Assembly: GCA_934463425.1 (NCBI GenBank)
Contig: CAKSJP010000004.1
Location: forward strand, 54,073-118,072
Direction of reading: 5' to 3'
Length of the DNA stretch: 64,000 nucleotides
DNA from: an uncultured Ruminococcus sp.
GTDB taxonomy: Bacteria; Bacillota; Clostridia; Oscillospirales; Ruminococcaceae
The translations under genes and the position numbers were made by a program. Positions within the stretch are counted from its first letter, which is position 1, and every line of letters begins with the position of its first letter. Under the pieces are notes generated by a model. It made no database searches and was not told the origin of the DNA. It saw nothing but the letters and a program-made list of their open reading frames with translations. Shown in pieces: positions 42,604 through 51,748 of the stretch.

Positions 42604-44433
42604 TTATGCCGTCTGTGCAAACTGCGAGCGATAGAGGTCGGCATAGAAGCCGTTCTTTTCCAGCAGCTCGTTGTGAGTGCCCTGCTCGATGATGTCGCCG
42701 TCCTTCATGACCAGGATCATATCCGCATTGCGGATGGTGGAAAGGCGGTGGGCAATGATAAAGCTGGTTCTGCCCTCCATGAGGTGATCCATGGCCTTCT
42801 GGATGAGCACCTCTGTCCGGGTATCTACCGAAGAGGTCGCCTCGTCCAGGATCATGACGCGGTTGTCTGCCAGGATCGCACGGGCGATGGTGAGCAGCTG
42901 CTTCTGTCCCTGGGATACGTTGCTGGCATCCTCGTTCAGCTCCATCTGATAGCCGTCCGGCAGCTGCCGGATAAAGCTGTCCGCATGGGCTGCCTTTGCG
43001 GCGGCGATGACCTCCTCATCGGTGGCATCCAGTCTGCCGTAGCGGATATTCTCCATGATCGTGCCCTGGAACAGCCAGGTATCCTGGAGCACCATGCCGA
43101 AGGATTCCCGGAGCTGATGCCGGTCGAAGTCCCGGACATCGTGGCCGTCCAGCTTGATGGCGCCGCTGTTGACATCGTAGAACCGCATGAGCAGCTTTAC
43201 CATAGTCGTCTTTCCGGCACCGGTCGGCCCCACAATGGCGATCTTCTGTCCCGGCTGCACCCGGGCGCTGAAATCGTGGATGATACACTGCTCCGGTTTG
43301 TAGCCAAAGGAAACATGTTCAAAGTCCACGCTGCCCCTGACATCTGCCAGCTGCACCGGATGCGCTGCGGTCTGGACTTCTTCGTCCTCCTCCAGGAACT
43401 CAAACACACGCTCGGTGGCTGCCGCCATAGACTGCACCTGGTTCAGCACCTGGGCGATCTGCTGCATGGGCTGGGTGAAGTTTTTCACATACTGGATAAA
43501 CGCCTGGATGTCACCGATGGTGATGGTGCCGCGGATGGCGAGCAGACCGCCGGACAGTGCCACAGCGGCATAGCCCAGGTTGCCCACAAACATCATGATC
43601 GGCTGCATCAGTCCGGACAGGAACTGGGACTTCCATGCGGAGCGGTACAGAGTGTCATTGGTCTCCTGGAACTGGCGCACGGTGTCCTTTTCCTTATTAT
43701 ATGCCTGGATCACCGTCTGACCGGCATAGGATTCCTCTACCTGACCGTTGATGTGCCCCAGATATTCCTGCTGCTGCTTGAAGTATTTCTGGGACTTCTT
43801 GACCACCAGAGAGATCAGCGTCACAGAAATGGGCAGGATAATCACTGCGATCAGCGTCATCAGCGGCGAGATACGCAGCATCATGACCAGTACGCCCACC
43901 ATAGTCGCCACAGAGGTGATGATCTGGGTGATGCTCTGGTTCAGGCTCTGCCCCAGGGTATCCACATCGTTGGTGATACGGGACAGCACCTCGCCGTAGG
44001 TGCGGCTCTCGAAGTATGCCATGGGCATCCGGTCGATCTTCTCGGAGATGTCTTTTCGCATCCGGTAGCAGACCTTCTGGGTCACACCGGTCATCAGCCA
44101 GCCCTGAACGAAGCTGAACAGGGTGCTGAGCAGATACAGCCCCAGTACGAACAGCAGGATCTGTCCGATTTTGGTGAAATCGATGCCGCCCGTCCCCTGG
44201 ATCTTCGCCATCAGGCCGTTCGCCAGTTCCGTGGTCGCCTTACCCAGAATATCCGGGCCAATGACGCTGAACACGGTCGAAGCGATCGCACACAGGATCA
44301 CGACTATCACTGCGGCATGATATTGTTTCATATAGGCAAACAGCTTGCCGATGGAGCCTTTAAAGTCCTTTGCCTTTTCCACCGGCATCTGACCGCCCCT
44401 CGGGCCGCCCATGCGCCGTCTTTCATTCGCCAT
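42604..44433 (-). CDS. ABC exporter half-transporter B (type IV ABC, ATP-binding and TM)
   Basis: A 609-residue fused TM-ATPase. Six TM helices lie in residues about 35-340. The nucleotide-binding domain has Walker A GPTGAGKTT, signature NVSQGQKQ (a variant of LSGGQ) and Walker B VMILDEATSSVD. The N-terminus is Arg/Gly-rich. It overlaps the upstream exporter subunit by 11 bp, so the two probably form a heterodimer like BmrCD or LmrCD, multidrug exporters of Firmicutes. The operon is headed by a MarR repressor. The substrate is unknown. Confidence 0.9.
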   Translation of the reverse strand: MANERRRMGGPRGGQMPVEKAKDFKGSIGKLFAYMKQYHAAVIVVILCAIASTVFSVIGPDILGKATTELANGLMAKIQGTGGIDFTKIGQILLFVLGLYLLSTLFSFVQGWLMTGVTQKVCYRMRKDISEKIDRMPMAYFESRTYGEVLSRITNDVDTLGQSLNQSITQIITSVATMVGVLVMMLRISPLMTLIAVIILPISVTLISLVVKKSQKYFKQQQEYLGHINGQVEESYAGQTVIQAYNKEKDTVRQFQETNDTLYRSAWKSQFLSGLMQPIMMFVGNLGYAAVALSGGLLAIRGTITIGDIQAFIQYVKNFTQPMQQIAQVLNQVQSMAAATERVFEFLEEDEEVQTAAHPVQLADVRGSVDFEHVSFGYKPEQCIIHDFSARVQPGQKIAIVGPTGAGKTTMVKLLMRFYDVNSGAIKLDGHDVRDFDRHQLRESFGMVLQDTWLFQGTIMENIRYGRLDATDEEVIAAAKAAHADSFIRQLPDGYQMELNEDASNVSQGQKQLLTIARAILADNRVMILDEATSSVDTRTEVLIQKAMDHLMEGRTSFIIAHRLSTIRNADMILVMKDGDIIEQGTHNELLEKNGFYADLYRSQFAQTA

Positions 44434-46753
44434 CTGTCACCGCTCCTTTCTCTGCGTTCTCTTCCAGTCCCAGCTCCGCTGCGGAAAGCTGCGACTTCGC
44501 GATCTGCTGATATACCTCACAGCCGCGCAGCAGTTCTTCGTGTGTGCCCTTGCCCACGATCCTGCCCTCTTCCAGTACCAAGATCTGGTCTGCATGGAGA
44601 ATGGTGCTGATGCGCTGCGCCACAATGATCATGGTGCTGTCCTGCACCTGCTCCCCCAGTGCCTTTCGCAGCGCCGCATCGGTTTTCAGATCCAGTGCGG
44701 AGAAGCTGTCGTCAAAGACGAACACCTTCGGGTGCTTGGCGATGGCTCTGGCGATGGTCAGACGCTGTTTCTGACCGCCGGAGACATTTGTACCGCCCTG
44801 GGAGATGTCGCTGTCAAAGCGATCCGGCTTTTCTCCGATGAACTCCATTGCCTGGGCGATCTCTGCTGCCTGCTCTATTTCTGCATCCGATGCATCCGGG
44901 TTGCCGAACCGCAGGTTGCTGGCGATCGTTCCGGAGAACAGCACGCCCTTCTGGGGCACAAAGCCCACCTGCTGCCGCAGCTCTTCCAGCGGCAGTTCCC
45001 GCAGCTCCACGCCGTCCAGCGTAATGCTGCCTTCGGTGGCATCATACAGCCGCGGGATCAGATTCACCAGTGTGGACTTGCCGCAGCCAGTGCTGCCGAT
45101 GATGGCAGTGGTCTTTCCCGGCTCTGCGGTAAAGCACAGATCCGACAGGGCATCCTCTTCTGCATGGGGATAGCGGAAGTGCACATGGTCGAATTTCAGC
45201 ACACCCCTGCAGGTGTCCAGGTGCTTCGGTGCTTCGCTCTCCTTGACGGAAGTTTCTGTCTGCAATACCTCGTCGATACGTCCGGCAGCCACCGATGCAC
45301 GGGGCAGCATAACGGACATCATGGTCAGCATCAGGAAGGACATGACGATCATCATGGCATAGGTGATAAACGCGGTCATAGAGCCGACCTGCATGGAGCC
45401 GCCGTCTACCCGGTGTGCGCCGACCCAGACAATGAGAATGGTCAGGCTGTACATAATCAGCATCATCACCGGCATCATAAAGGTCATGACACGGTTGACA
45501 AACAGGTTGGTCTTGGTCAGATTCCGGTTCGCCTGGTCGAAGCGCTCTTCCTCGGTCTTTTCCCGTCCGAATGCACGGATGACTGACAGACCGGTCAGAA
45601 TCTCACGGGAGACCAGGTTCACCTTATCCACCAGTACCTGCATCAGCTTGAACTTGGGCATTGCGATCGCCATCAGCACGCCGACAATACCCAGGATCAC
45701 CAGCACCGCCAGGACAATGACCCAGCCCATGCCGGCTCCGGTGTGTACCACCTTCAGGATACCGCCAATGCCCAGGATCGGCGCATACAGCAGCATCCGC
45801 AGGAAAATCGCCATCACCATCTGCACCTGCTGGATATCATTGGTGCTGCGGGTGATGAGGGACGCAGTGGAGAACTGATCCATCTCCGCACTGGAGAACT
45901 GCATGACGCGCCGGAACACCTTTCCGCGGAGATCCCGTCCCACGCCGGCGCCCACACGGGAGGCGAAATAGCCCACGCAGATCGCCGCCGCCATCATGGC
46001 GAACGCCATCGCCATCATCTTGCCGCCGGTGCGCCAGAGATAGCTGGTCTGGATCTGATCCACGTCCAGTCCGGCATCCTTGTCGCACTGCACTGCGTAT
46101 GCCACGCCCATGGACTTCACCAGAGAGTCACCCATGGTGTCCAGCATCTCCTCCAGCTGTGTGCGCATCTGGTTCACCGTCTCTTCGGTGAGCTGACCGC
46201 TCTGCTGCATTGCCGCAAACACCGGGCGCACATCCACACAGGTCACCGTGGTCTCGTTTCCGTCGTCGTCCTCTTCGGTGCGCTGAAACGGTTTCAGCTC
46301 CACGCCCATCATCGCGCCCAGCTCTTCCACGGACATCTGTTCCATCTGTGCCGCCGCGTTGGGGTCGGTCTGCTGCTGCGCCAGCATCTGGCGGAAGCTG
46401 CCCTCGCTCATCATGGACATCTGATAGTTCAGCAGCACCGGCACTAACAGATCGCTGTCCAGTTCGTCTAGCTCCTTTTCGGACAGGCTGTCGCTCCGGC
46501 TTTCGCCGTCATAGCTGTCCTGCCACTGCTTCTGTTCTGCTTCTGTCATGAACAGCTGCGCATTGTCGAACTCCTCCGCCGTGATCTTTTCCGGCAGAAT
46601 GTGCGCCACGCCGCTGTTCTGGATGCCTGTGTCGATGATATCCGAGGTGTACTGGGGCAGCGACAGGTCGCAAAACGCCTGCACCACCAACAGCACCGTA
46701 ATCAGCAGCACGGACTTCCAGTAGGGTTTCAGGTTCTTGAAAAGCTTACCCAT
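44423..46753 (-). CDS. ABC exporter half-transporter A with large extracellular insert
   Basis: A 776-residue partner of the downstream half-transporter. TM1 is at about 14-33, then a hydrophilic insert of roughly 200 residues (ILPEKITAEEFDNAQLFMTEAE to VDQIQTSYLWRTGGK) precedes TM2, so the insert faces outside. Walker A GSTGCGKST, signature NVSGGQKQR and Walker B VFVFDDSFSALD are present; the Asp after Walker B replaces the usual catalytic Glu, as in the degenerate site of heterodimeric exporters. It overlaps MarR by 8 bp and the next gene by 11 bp. Confidence 0.9.
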   Translation of the reverse strand: MGKLFKNLKPYWKSVLLITVLLVVQAFCDLSLPQYTSDIIDTGIQNSGVAHILPEKITAEEFDNAQLFMTEAEQKQWQDSYDGESRSDSLSEKELDELDSDLLVPVLLNYQMSMMSEGSFRQMLAQQQTDPNAAAQMEQMSVEELGAMMGVELKPFQRTEEDDDGNETTVTCVDVRPVFAAMQQSGQLTEETVNQMRTQLEEMLDTMGDSLVKSMGVAYAVQCDKDAGLDVDQIQTSYLWRTGGKMMAMAFAMMAAAICVGYFASRVGAGVGRDLRGKVFRRVMQFSSAEMDQFSTASLITRSTNDIQQVQMVMAIFLRMLLYAPILGIGGILKVVHTGAGMGWVIVLAVLVILGIVGVLMAIAMPKFKLMQVLVDKVNLVSREILTGLSVIRAFGREKTEEERFDQANRNLTKTNLFVNRVMTFMMPVMMLIMYSLTILIVWVGAHRVDGGSMQVGSMTAFITYAMMIVMSFLMLTMMSVMLPRASVAAGRIDEVLQTETSVKESEAPKHLDTCRGVLKFDHVHFRYPHAEEDALSDLCFTAEPGKTTAIIGSTGCGKSTLVNLIPRLYDATEGSITLDGVELRELPLEELRQQVGFVPQKGVLFSGTIASNLRFGNPDASDAEIEQAAEIAQAMEFIGEKPDRFDSDISQGGTNVSGGQKQRLTIARAIAKHPKVFVFDDSFSALDLKTDAALRKALGEQVQDSTMIIVAQRISTILHADQILVLEEGRIVGKGTHEELLRGCEVYQQIAKSQLSAAELGLEENAEKGAVTDGE

Positions 46754-47207
46754 TGGCTTGTTTCTCTCCCTTCATTTCTTCCAGTTCTTCTGATGCCGCC
46801 GTATAGAGCCGCCGGAGCAGCTCCATCAGCTGATCGGATTCCTCCTGCGTAAACCGCGTCTGGACTCCCCTGTGAAACTTTTCTAAAAGCTGATTGGCTT
46901 TCTGCACCTCCGCCGCGCCGGCCTCAGTCAGTGTCACATAGGTGTTGCGCCGGTCTTCCCGGCACACCTCCCGGCAGACATAGCCGTTATTTTCCAGACT
47001 GCGCAGCGTCCGTGACACCGCCGGCTGGGGCACGCGCAGCAGCCGTGTCAGGGTGGACACGGTGCATCCGCCCGGATGCTTCTCCTGCTGCCGATCCACA
47101 ATAAACATCAGCATGTACTCCTGCCGGGCCAAGGGCAGCAGCGAAAATACATTCAGACCGCGAAACGCGTTGATCAGTCCGAAAAATGTGTTTGCCTCAC
47201 AATCCAT
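46746..47207 (-). CDS. MarR-family repressor of the ABC exporter operon
   Basis: A 153-residue winged-helix regulator. The HTH and wing lie at about 47-105 (VSTLTRLLRVPQPAVSRTLRSLENNGYVCREVCREDRRNTYVTLTEAG), with dimerisation helices at both ends. It is the first gene of the exporter operon, overlaps the next by 8 bp, and two palindromes lie just downstream of its promoter, so it should repress its own operon until a ligand binds. The start follows GGGAGG. Confidence 0.93.
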   Translation of the reverse strand: MDCEANTFFGLINAFRGLNVFSLLPLARQEYMLMFIVDRQQEKHPGGCTVSTLTRLLRVPQPAVSRTLRSLENNGYVCREVCREDRRNTYVTLTEAGAAEVQKANQLLEKFHRGVQTRFTQEESDQLMELLRRLYTAASEELEEMKGEKQANG

Positions 47208-47232
47208 TTTTCCAGCCTCCCATCATAGTGCG

Positions 47233-47262
47233 GTTATTTCAATAACATTGTTATAAAATAAC
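47233..47262 (-). promoter_or_regulatory. Double MarR operator candidate
   Basis: GTTAT-TTCA-ATAAC at 47233-47246 and GTTAT-AAA-ATAAC at 47250-47262, directly downstream of the -10 box on the minus strand, where bound repressor would block transcription. Confidence 0.72.
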
Positions 47263-47270
47263 TTTGTTCT

Positions 47271-47299
47271 ATTATAACGCCAGCCATCTATTTTGTCAA
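47271..47299 (-). promoter_or_regulatory. Consensus promoter of the marR-ABC operon
   Basis: On the minus strand TTGACA (47299-47294), 17-bp spacer, TATAAT (47276-47271). Confidence 0.9.
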
Positions 47300-47330
47300 G
47301 TGGATTTTGTCGATTTCACCCGGCACACAC

Positions 47331-47368
47331 AAAAAAAGTGCATTCCGCCAAAACCCGGCGAAATGCAC
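47331..47368 (-). terminator. Terminator of the HD/CmpB operon
   Basis: On the minus strand GTGCATTTCGCC pairs with GGCGGAATGCAC (one imperfect pair) and is followed by seven T residues. Confidence 0.75.
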
Positions 47369-47380
47369 GAAAAGATTTTA

Positions 47381-47413
47381 GGCAATACCGCACAAAGATT
47401 GTGCGGTATTGCC
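47381..47413. repeat. Perfect 15-bp hairpin, dispersed unit
   Basis: GGCAATACCGCACAA-AGA-TTGTGCGGTATTGCC. The right arm core GTGCGGTATTGCCTT recurs at 9260-9274. No strong T run follows, so it is listed as a hairpin repeat. Confidence 0.8.
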
Positions 47414-47459
47414 TTGATTCAATTTGTTCAGAACCACAAATCCGATGCGGCATATACCT

Positions 47460-48050
47460 CTAGCCCAGCCGTTTTTTCAGATCCTCCCAGACACGCCGGG
47501 AGATCTCGGCGGTGTGATCGGCTGCGCCGTCCGGCAGGGACAGACTCCGCAGCACGCTGACGGAGATCGTCAGATCCGCCAAAAACAGCAGCACCAGTCC
47601 TGTGGCGAGCTTTCCGTACAAAAAGCCCGGGATCTGATGGAATACCGCCATCAGAAACGGGTTGATGCGGTACAGAGCGAATGTCCCCAGGATGCCGAAG
47701 GGCAGCATGGTCTCCAGACAGATCCGCCCATGAATATTGAATTTCATGTCGTGATAATCCCACCAGCGGGTATGGAACACCCGTTCCATAATAAGGCTTG
47801 CGGCATATTCCAGAATACTGCAGAGCAGAATGATCGAGAAGAACACATGCCAGTAGCCGTGCTGACTGTCCTGAAACAGCATGGTAATGCCCAGCATACC
47901 GGCTCCATAAATGGGACAGCACGGCCCCAGGAGAAAGCCGCGGTTCGAGATCTTTCGCTCCCGGATGCCCATATAAAGCATCTCCATCCCCCAGCCTACG
48001 GCAGCATAGGCGAAAAAAATCACCACATAATCCGTCAGACTTTGTACCAT
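47460..48050 (-). CDS. CmpB-type membrane protein (putative ABC transporter type IV family)
   Basis: A 196-residue protein with about five TM helices. The conserved start (DYVVIFFAYAAVGWGMEMLY) and RGFLLGPCCPIYGAG plus RWWDYHDMKFNIHGRICLE segments define the ABC_trans_CmpB family, whose members are common in Firmicutes and have no proven function. The ATG at 48050 has AAGGAGGG before it, which lies in the last codons of the HD-domain gene, so both are coupled. Confidence 0.85.
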   Translation of the reverse strand: MVQSLTDYVVIFFAYAAVGWGMEMLYMGIRERKISNRGFLLGPCCPIYGAGMLGITMLFQDSQHGYWHVFFSIILLCSILEYAASLIMERVFHTRWWDYHDMKFNIHGRICLETMLPFGILGTFALYRINPFLMAVFHQIPGFLYGKLATGLVLLFLADLTISVSVLRSLSLPDGAADHTAEISRRVWEDLKKRLG

Positions 48051-48052
48051 CT

Positions 48053-48553
48053 TCACACCCTCCTTCTGTGAAACAGAGCGGCAGCTGCATGGAAAAAGCC
48101 GCCCACGGTCTCCAGGGTGGAACAATACTTGTCCGCCATGCACACCAGTACCGCCTCACGGGAGCGGGGCACAAACCGCAGAGTCAGCGGCCACATGTGG
48201 GTGGTGATGATATGCTGTACTTCTGCACTGACATGAAACCGCATGGCGGCATTTCTGCAGGCAATGTGCGGATGGGCAAAGCCGTGGAGCACGCCCTCGT
48301 CCTGGTGATTATGCCAGTCATACAAATAAAAGTCATGGAGCAGTGCGCCGAGGATCAGATTTTCATAGTTGACACGGAGATGCAGCTTTTCCGCCATGGC
48401 ACAGCTGATATGCACTACAGAAAGGCAGTGCCGCAGTGTACTGGTAGTACCGTGCTGCACATAGGTATCCATAGAGCAGACCGCACTGTCCTCCAGATAG
48501 GTCTGCATCTTCTGTTTTGCCAGCACATATGCTTCTTTTTCTTCTAAAGACAT
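48053..48553 (-). CDS. HD-domain phosphohydrolase
   Basis: A 166-residue HD-superfamily protein with the metal ligands His42, His73-Asp74 (ALLHDFYLYDW) and Asp141 (CMADKYCS). HD proteins of this small type hydrolyse phosphoester or nucleotide substrates; the substrate here is unknown. AGGAGGAAT precedes its ATG. It is the first of a two-gene operon with the CmpB-like membrane protein. Confidence 0.87.
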   Translation of the reverse strand: MSLEEKEAYVLAKQKMQTYLEDSAVCSMDTYVQHGTTSTLRHCLSVVHISCAMAEKLHLRVNYENLILGALLHDFYLYDWHNHQDEGVLHGFAHPHIACRNAAMRFHVSAEVQHIITTHMWPLTLRFVPRSREAVLVCMADKYCSTLETVGGFFHAAAALFHRRRV

Positions 48554-48657
48554 AGATTCCTCCTGCTGCGTGACCGCAGCTATATTTTCGGCAGCCTGTC
48601 TGCCGTATCCCGGAGTTTTTCATTTCCCCAAGTTCTCGTACATCCTCATTCCCCTAC

Positions 48658-48686
48658 ATTATACCGGATTTTTGCCGAATTGTCAA
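48658..48686 (-). promoter_or_regulatory. Consensus promoter of the HD/CmpB operon
   Basis: On the minus strand TTGACA (48686-48681), 17-bp spacer, TATAAT (48663-48658). Confidence 0.88.
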
Positions 48687-48822
48687 CAAACTCTGCGTTA
48701 TTTTTGCGTTTTCGGGTACAAAAAAGCACAGCATTTCTGCCGTTTTTTCTGACAGATTGACGAATACGGCAGTCATTTTGCTCGTTCACTGTCAAAAATC
48801 CGAAAAATTTGCACAAATCGCC

Positions 48823-48851
48823 TTGCAATTATGGAAAACTTATGGTAAAAT
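48823..48851 (+). promoter_or_regulatory. Promoter of the glucosaminidase gene
   Basis: TTGCAA, 17-bp spacer, TAAAAT. Confidence 0.7.
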
Positions 48852-48928
48852 AGAAGAACAGCATGCAATGTATTCTCACGTCAAACGTATCCCGACGTTT
48901 GGACTGCACGATATAAAGGAGGAATTTT

Positions 48929-50128
48929 TTGAAACATCTTTCATTTTGGCTCACCCTTGCCGCTGCACTGGGTGCAGTGGGCATTCTGGGCGGCATGACC
49001 GCTTCTGCAGAGGAGACCGAAACGCCGGCGGCTGTCCCGGTGGCGACCGCTGCCGGCGGCACCTGGAGCGTCACAGAAAACGGCAGCCGCTGTTACTACG
49101 ATGCACAGGGCGAGCTGGCCACCGGCGAAGCAGAGATCGACGGCATATCCTATCTCTTCGACTATTCCGGCGCAGAAAAAACCGGATGGCGCACCGTAAA
49201 CGGCGTCCGGCAATACTACGACCCGGAGACCGGCGCGCTCTGCTCCGGCTGGATAGAATTTGGCGGAAACCGCTATTACACCGACCCGGAACAGGGCAAG
49301 CTGACTGGCGAGCAGTGGATCGGCGGCAGCCGCTATCTGCTGGACGAAACCCTCGGCTTTCAGCAAACCGGACGCTGTACCTTCTCAGACGGCACTGTCA
49401 CCTACTTTCTGCCAGACGGCAGTCTGGGGCTGGGCTGGCAGACAGACAGCGGTGATACCTATTATATCAGCGCCGAAACAGAGGCGGCGCTCTCCGGTCT
49501 GCAGCAGATCGACGGCAGCCTGTACTATTTCGCAGAGGACGGCAGGCTCCTGCGCAGCCAGAGCCTCGTCCTGGACGGTGTCACCTATCAGGCGGCAGCA
49601 GACGGCAGGCTCACCGCAGAGCATACCCCCATCACAGGACAGGCACAGGCGACCGCGGCGCAAATGGCCGCCTACATCCGATCTGTCAATCCCAACGTGG
49701 CGCAGAGCGTTCTGGACATGATCCCCCATTATCTCAGCGAGGGGGCAGCAGAGGGCATCCGGGGCGACATCGCCTTTGCCCAGTCCTGTCTGGAAACCGG
49801 AAACTTTGCCTTCCGCGGCTCTGCGGTAACACTGGATCAGAACAATTTCTGCGGCATGGGTGTCACCCAAAACGGCATGAAGGGCAATTCCTTCGCCACA
49901 CCGCAGCTGGGCATCCGGGCACAGATCCAGCATCTGAAGGCATACGCCAGCACTGCGCCCCTGCAGCAGGCATGTGTGGACAACCGCTTCCGCTATGTCC
50001 AGCGGGGCTGTGCGCCTTATGTAGAATGGCTGGGCATCCCGGAAAACCCGTATCACAAGGGATGGGCAGCCGGCGCTAACTATGGAGCAAAGATCCTGCG
50101 GATACTGGCAGCGATACTGCAGCGATAG
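48929..50128 (+). CDS. Secreted GH73-like glucosaminidase with wall-binding repeats
   Basis: A 399-residue exported autolysin-type protein. A signal peptide covers about 1-27 (cleavage near ASA-EET). Residues about 42-235 are six or seven choline-binding-like repeats (GWRTVNGVRQYYDPETG, QIDGSLYYFAEDGRL). The C-terminal domain (about 250-399) is GH73-like, with Glu289 in AFAQSCLETGNFAF as the likely catalytic acid. It would cut the N-acetylglucosaminyl bond in peptidoglycan during growth or separation. The start is TTG with AAAGGAGGA 6 bp upstream; no ATG precedes the signal peptide. Confidence 0.88.
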   Translation: MKHLSFWLTLAAALGAVGILGGMTASAEETETPAAVPVATAAGGTWSVTENGSRCYYDAQGELATGEAEIDGISYLFDYSGAEKTGWRTVNGVRQYYDPETGALCSGWIEFGGNRYYTDPEQGKLTGEQWIGGSRYLLDETLGFQQTGRCTFSDGTVTYFLPDGSLGLGWQTDSGDTYYISAETEAALSGLQQIDGSLYYFAEDGRLLRSQSLVLDGVTYQAAADGRLTAEHTPITGQAQATAAQMAAYIRSVNPNVAQSVLDMIPHYLSEGAAEGIRGDIAFAQSCLETGNFAFRGSAVTLDQNNFCGMGVTQNGMKGNSFATPQLGIRAQIQHLKAYASTAPLQQACVDNRFRYVQRGCAPYVEWLGIPENPYHKGWAAGANYGAKILRILAAILQR

Positions 50129-50148
50129 CCTGCCGAAACAAACGGAAA

Positions 50149-50196
50149 ACGCCGTTCTCAAGGGATGATCTCTCCCCCTGGGAACGGCGTATTTTT
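50149..50196 (+). terminator. Terminator of the glucosaminidase gene
   Basis: ACGCCGTTC pairs with GAACGGCGT around an inner AGGG/CCCC part, followed by ATTTTTG. Confidence 0.8.
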
Positions 50197-50257
50197 GCCT
50201 TGTCTGCAGCAAGATCATGCTCGAAAATCCACACCTGTCTCCCGGAAAGGCAGGCTT

Positions 50258-51748
50258 TTATTCTTCTGCCTGTGCCAGGATCTCCATGATCCTCCGCGCT
50301 TTTGTCTCCGGAAGCGCCGTCAGCTTGAACCGCTGCTGCCGCGGTCCGTTACAGGTGATATATAGGTGGCAGACGCCGTACTGCTTCTGCATGGGTGTCT
50401 GCATGATATCCGTCCGGACGATCCGGGCGTGTTCTACGGTAATGGTGTGAAAGGTAAACCAGCTGCAAAAGTGCATCTGCAGATGCCGTTCATCCATGGT
50501 GACCGATTCTGTGAACAACGCCACAATGCGGATGCACAGCAGCCACACCAGCGGAATAATCAGCATCACCGAAAAGAACCGGATGATCGCGCCCACCTGG
50601 GGCAGCAGCCAGAGCAGAAAAATGCGCACCGGAATAATGGCGCAAAGCCCGATCACCGGCGGCCAGACAAAGGACCAGAAAAAGCGGATATTGGACTTCG
50701 CCCGGAGTGTCGGATGCTCCAGCACCGGCACAGCGTGCAGCTTTTCCAGCAGCGGCTGTGAGCTCTTCTTGCGGATCAGCGGAATCAGCACCGGGAGGGT
50801 GTCGCGCCGGCTGCCATAGCCCGGACAGCGGATGTGCAGCGACACCATGCCCCCGATCTTCATGACCAGATTCTGCCGCAGATCCGGAAAAATGATGTCT
50901 CTGTCCCGGAGGTGATAGCGCCGCCGGGTGAGAATGCCGGTGTGCACCGAAATGAACTCCTGCCCGAAGCGGATCTTGAATCTGCCGTACCACAGCAGGT
51001 TTCTGCCGAAGGAGATGAGCCACAGCGCCAGTATCACAATGCCGATGGTCACAGCGATCCGCGGCACGCCGTGAAACGCCGACGAAGCCCGGTCGGCGGC
51101 ATCCTCCAGAATCTGCTGCGCCTGAAACTGCTGCACCAGATCAGAAATAATGCGTCCGCCCTGAAAGCAGAGGGTCGCAATATAGACCGCTCCGGAAAAG
51201 CTGCTGGAAAACAGCGCCGAAAACAGCAGCGTCCGCCACGCCGGCGTATGATATGCCGCAGCTTCAGCACCCTCATTGCGCAGCACCGGGATGTGCTGCC
51301 GCAGGCGGTGCAGATCCCGCAGATGCAGGGTCAGCTGCATATCCGCATCCGGCATCGCGCCTGCCGCCGTACTGATCCGCAGACACGCCGCCCGGAGCGG
51401 ACGCAGATAAAACGGGTGTTCCTCCACGGTGGAGGAGATGCGCTCCAGCGGAATTTCCGTGACGCGCTGCAGGAGAATGCCGCTTTGCGCGCGGATGGAG
51501 ACCTCGTCGAAATAATAGGTGCAGGCATGCCAGCGCAGCGTACCGATCCCCAGGATCAGCAGCGCCACCAGCAGATCAAACCACGCGCCTGCGCCCCAGT
51601 CAATGAGATTCTGAAAGGAAAACGGATAGAACCGCAGGCTTCGCAGCAGCGGAAAGATCAGCAGCCAGAGGTTCTTCGCACTGTATCGCAGGATCTTGAT
51701 GGGATGCTCCCGGTAGACCGCCGGAGCTGCCGCAGCTGTCTGTATCAT
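50258..51748 (-). CDS. YdbT-like membrane protein with bPH2 domains
   Basis: A 496-residue membrane protein of the Bacillus YdbT type. It has paired TM helices near the start, middle and near 410, and bacterial PH-like (bPH2) domains, for example YYFDEVSIRAQSGILLQRVTEIPLERI, FISVHTGILTRRRYHLRDRDIIF and the ending VEHARIVRTDIMQTPMQKQYGVCHLYIT. YdbST confer resistance to some bacteriocins and act at the membrane; the mechanism is not known. It overlaps the YdbS-like gene by 4 bp (ATGA). Confidence 0.85.
   Translation of the reverse strand: MIQTAAAAPAVYREHPIKILRYSAKNLWLLIFPLLRSLRFYPFSFQNLIDWGAGAWFDLLVALLILGIGTLRWHACTYYFDEVSIRAQSGILLQRVTEIPLERISSTVEEHPFYLRPLRAACLRISTAAGAMPDADMQLTLHLRDLHRLRQHIPVLRNEGAEAAAYHTPAWRTLLFSALFSSSFSGAVYIATLCFQGGRIISDLVQQFQAQQILEDAADRASSAFHGVPRIAVTIGIVILALWLISFGRNLLWYGRFKIRFGQEFISVHTGILTRRRYHLRDRDIIFPDLRQNLVMKIGGMVSLHIRCPGYGSRRDTLPVLIPLIRKKSSQPLLEKLHAVPVLEHPTLRAKSNIRFFWSFVWPPVIGLCAIIPVRIFLLWLLPQVGAIIRFFSVMLIIPLVWLLCIRIVALFTESVTMDERHLQMHFCSWFTFHTITVEHARIVRTDIMQTPMQKQYGVCHLYITCNGPRQQRFKLTALPETKARRIMEILAQAEE

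Larger units (their letters stand above)
48554..48928. other. Divergent intergenic region between the HD-domain gene and the glucosaminidase
   Basis: About 375 bp holding two divergent promoters (48658-48686 minus, 48823-48851 plus), short GC-rich palindromes near 48565-48605 in the HD-gene leader, and no open frame that can be supported. Confidence 0.6.

Noticed and set aside
42523..44610. A 695-codon open frame on the plus strand
   Set aside because: Antisense to the ABC exporter half-transporter with intact Walker motifs; it also starts inside the terminator hairpin.
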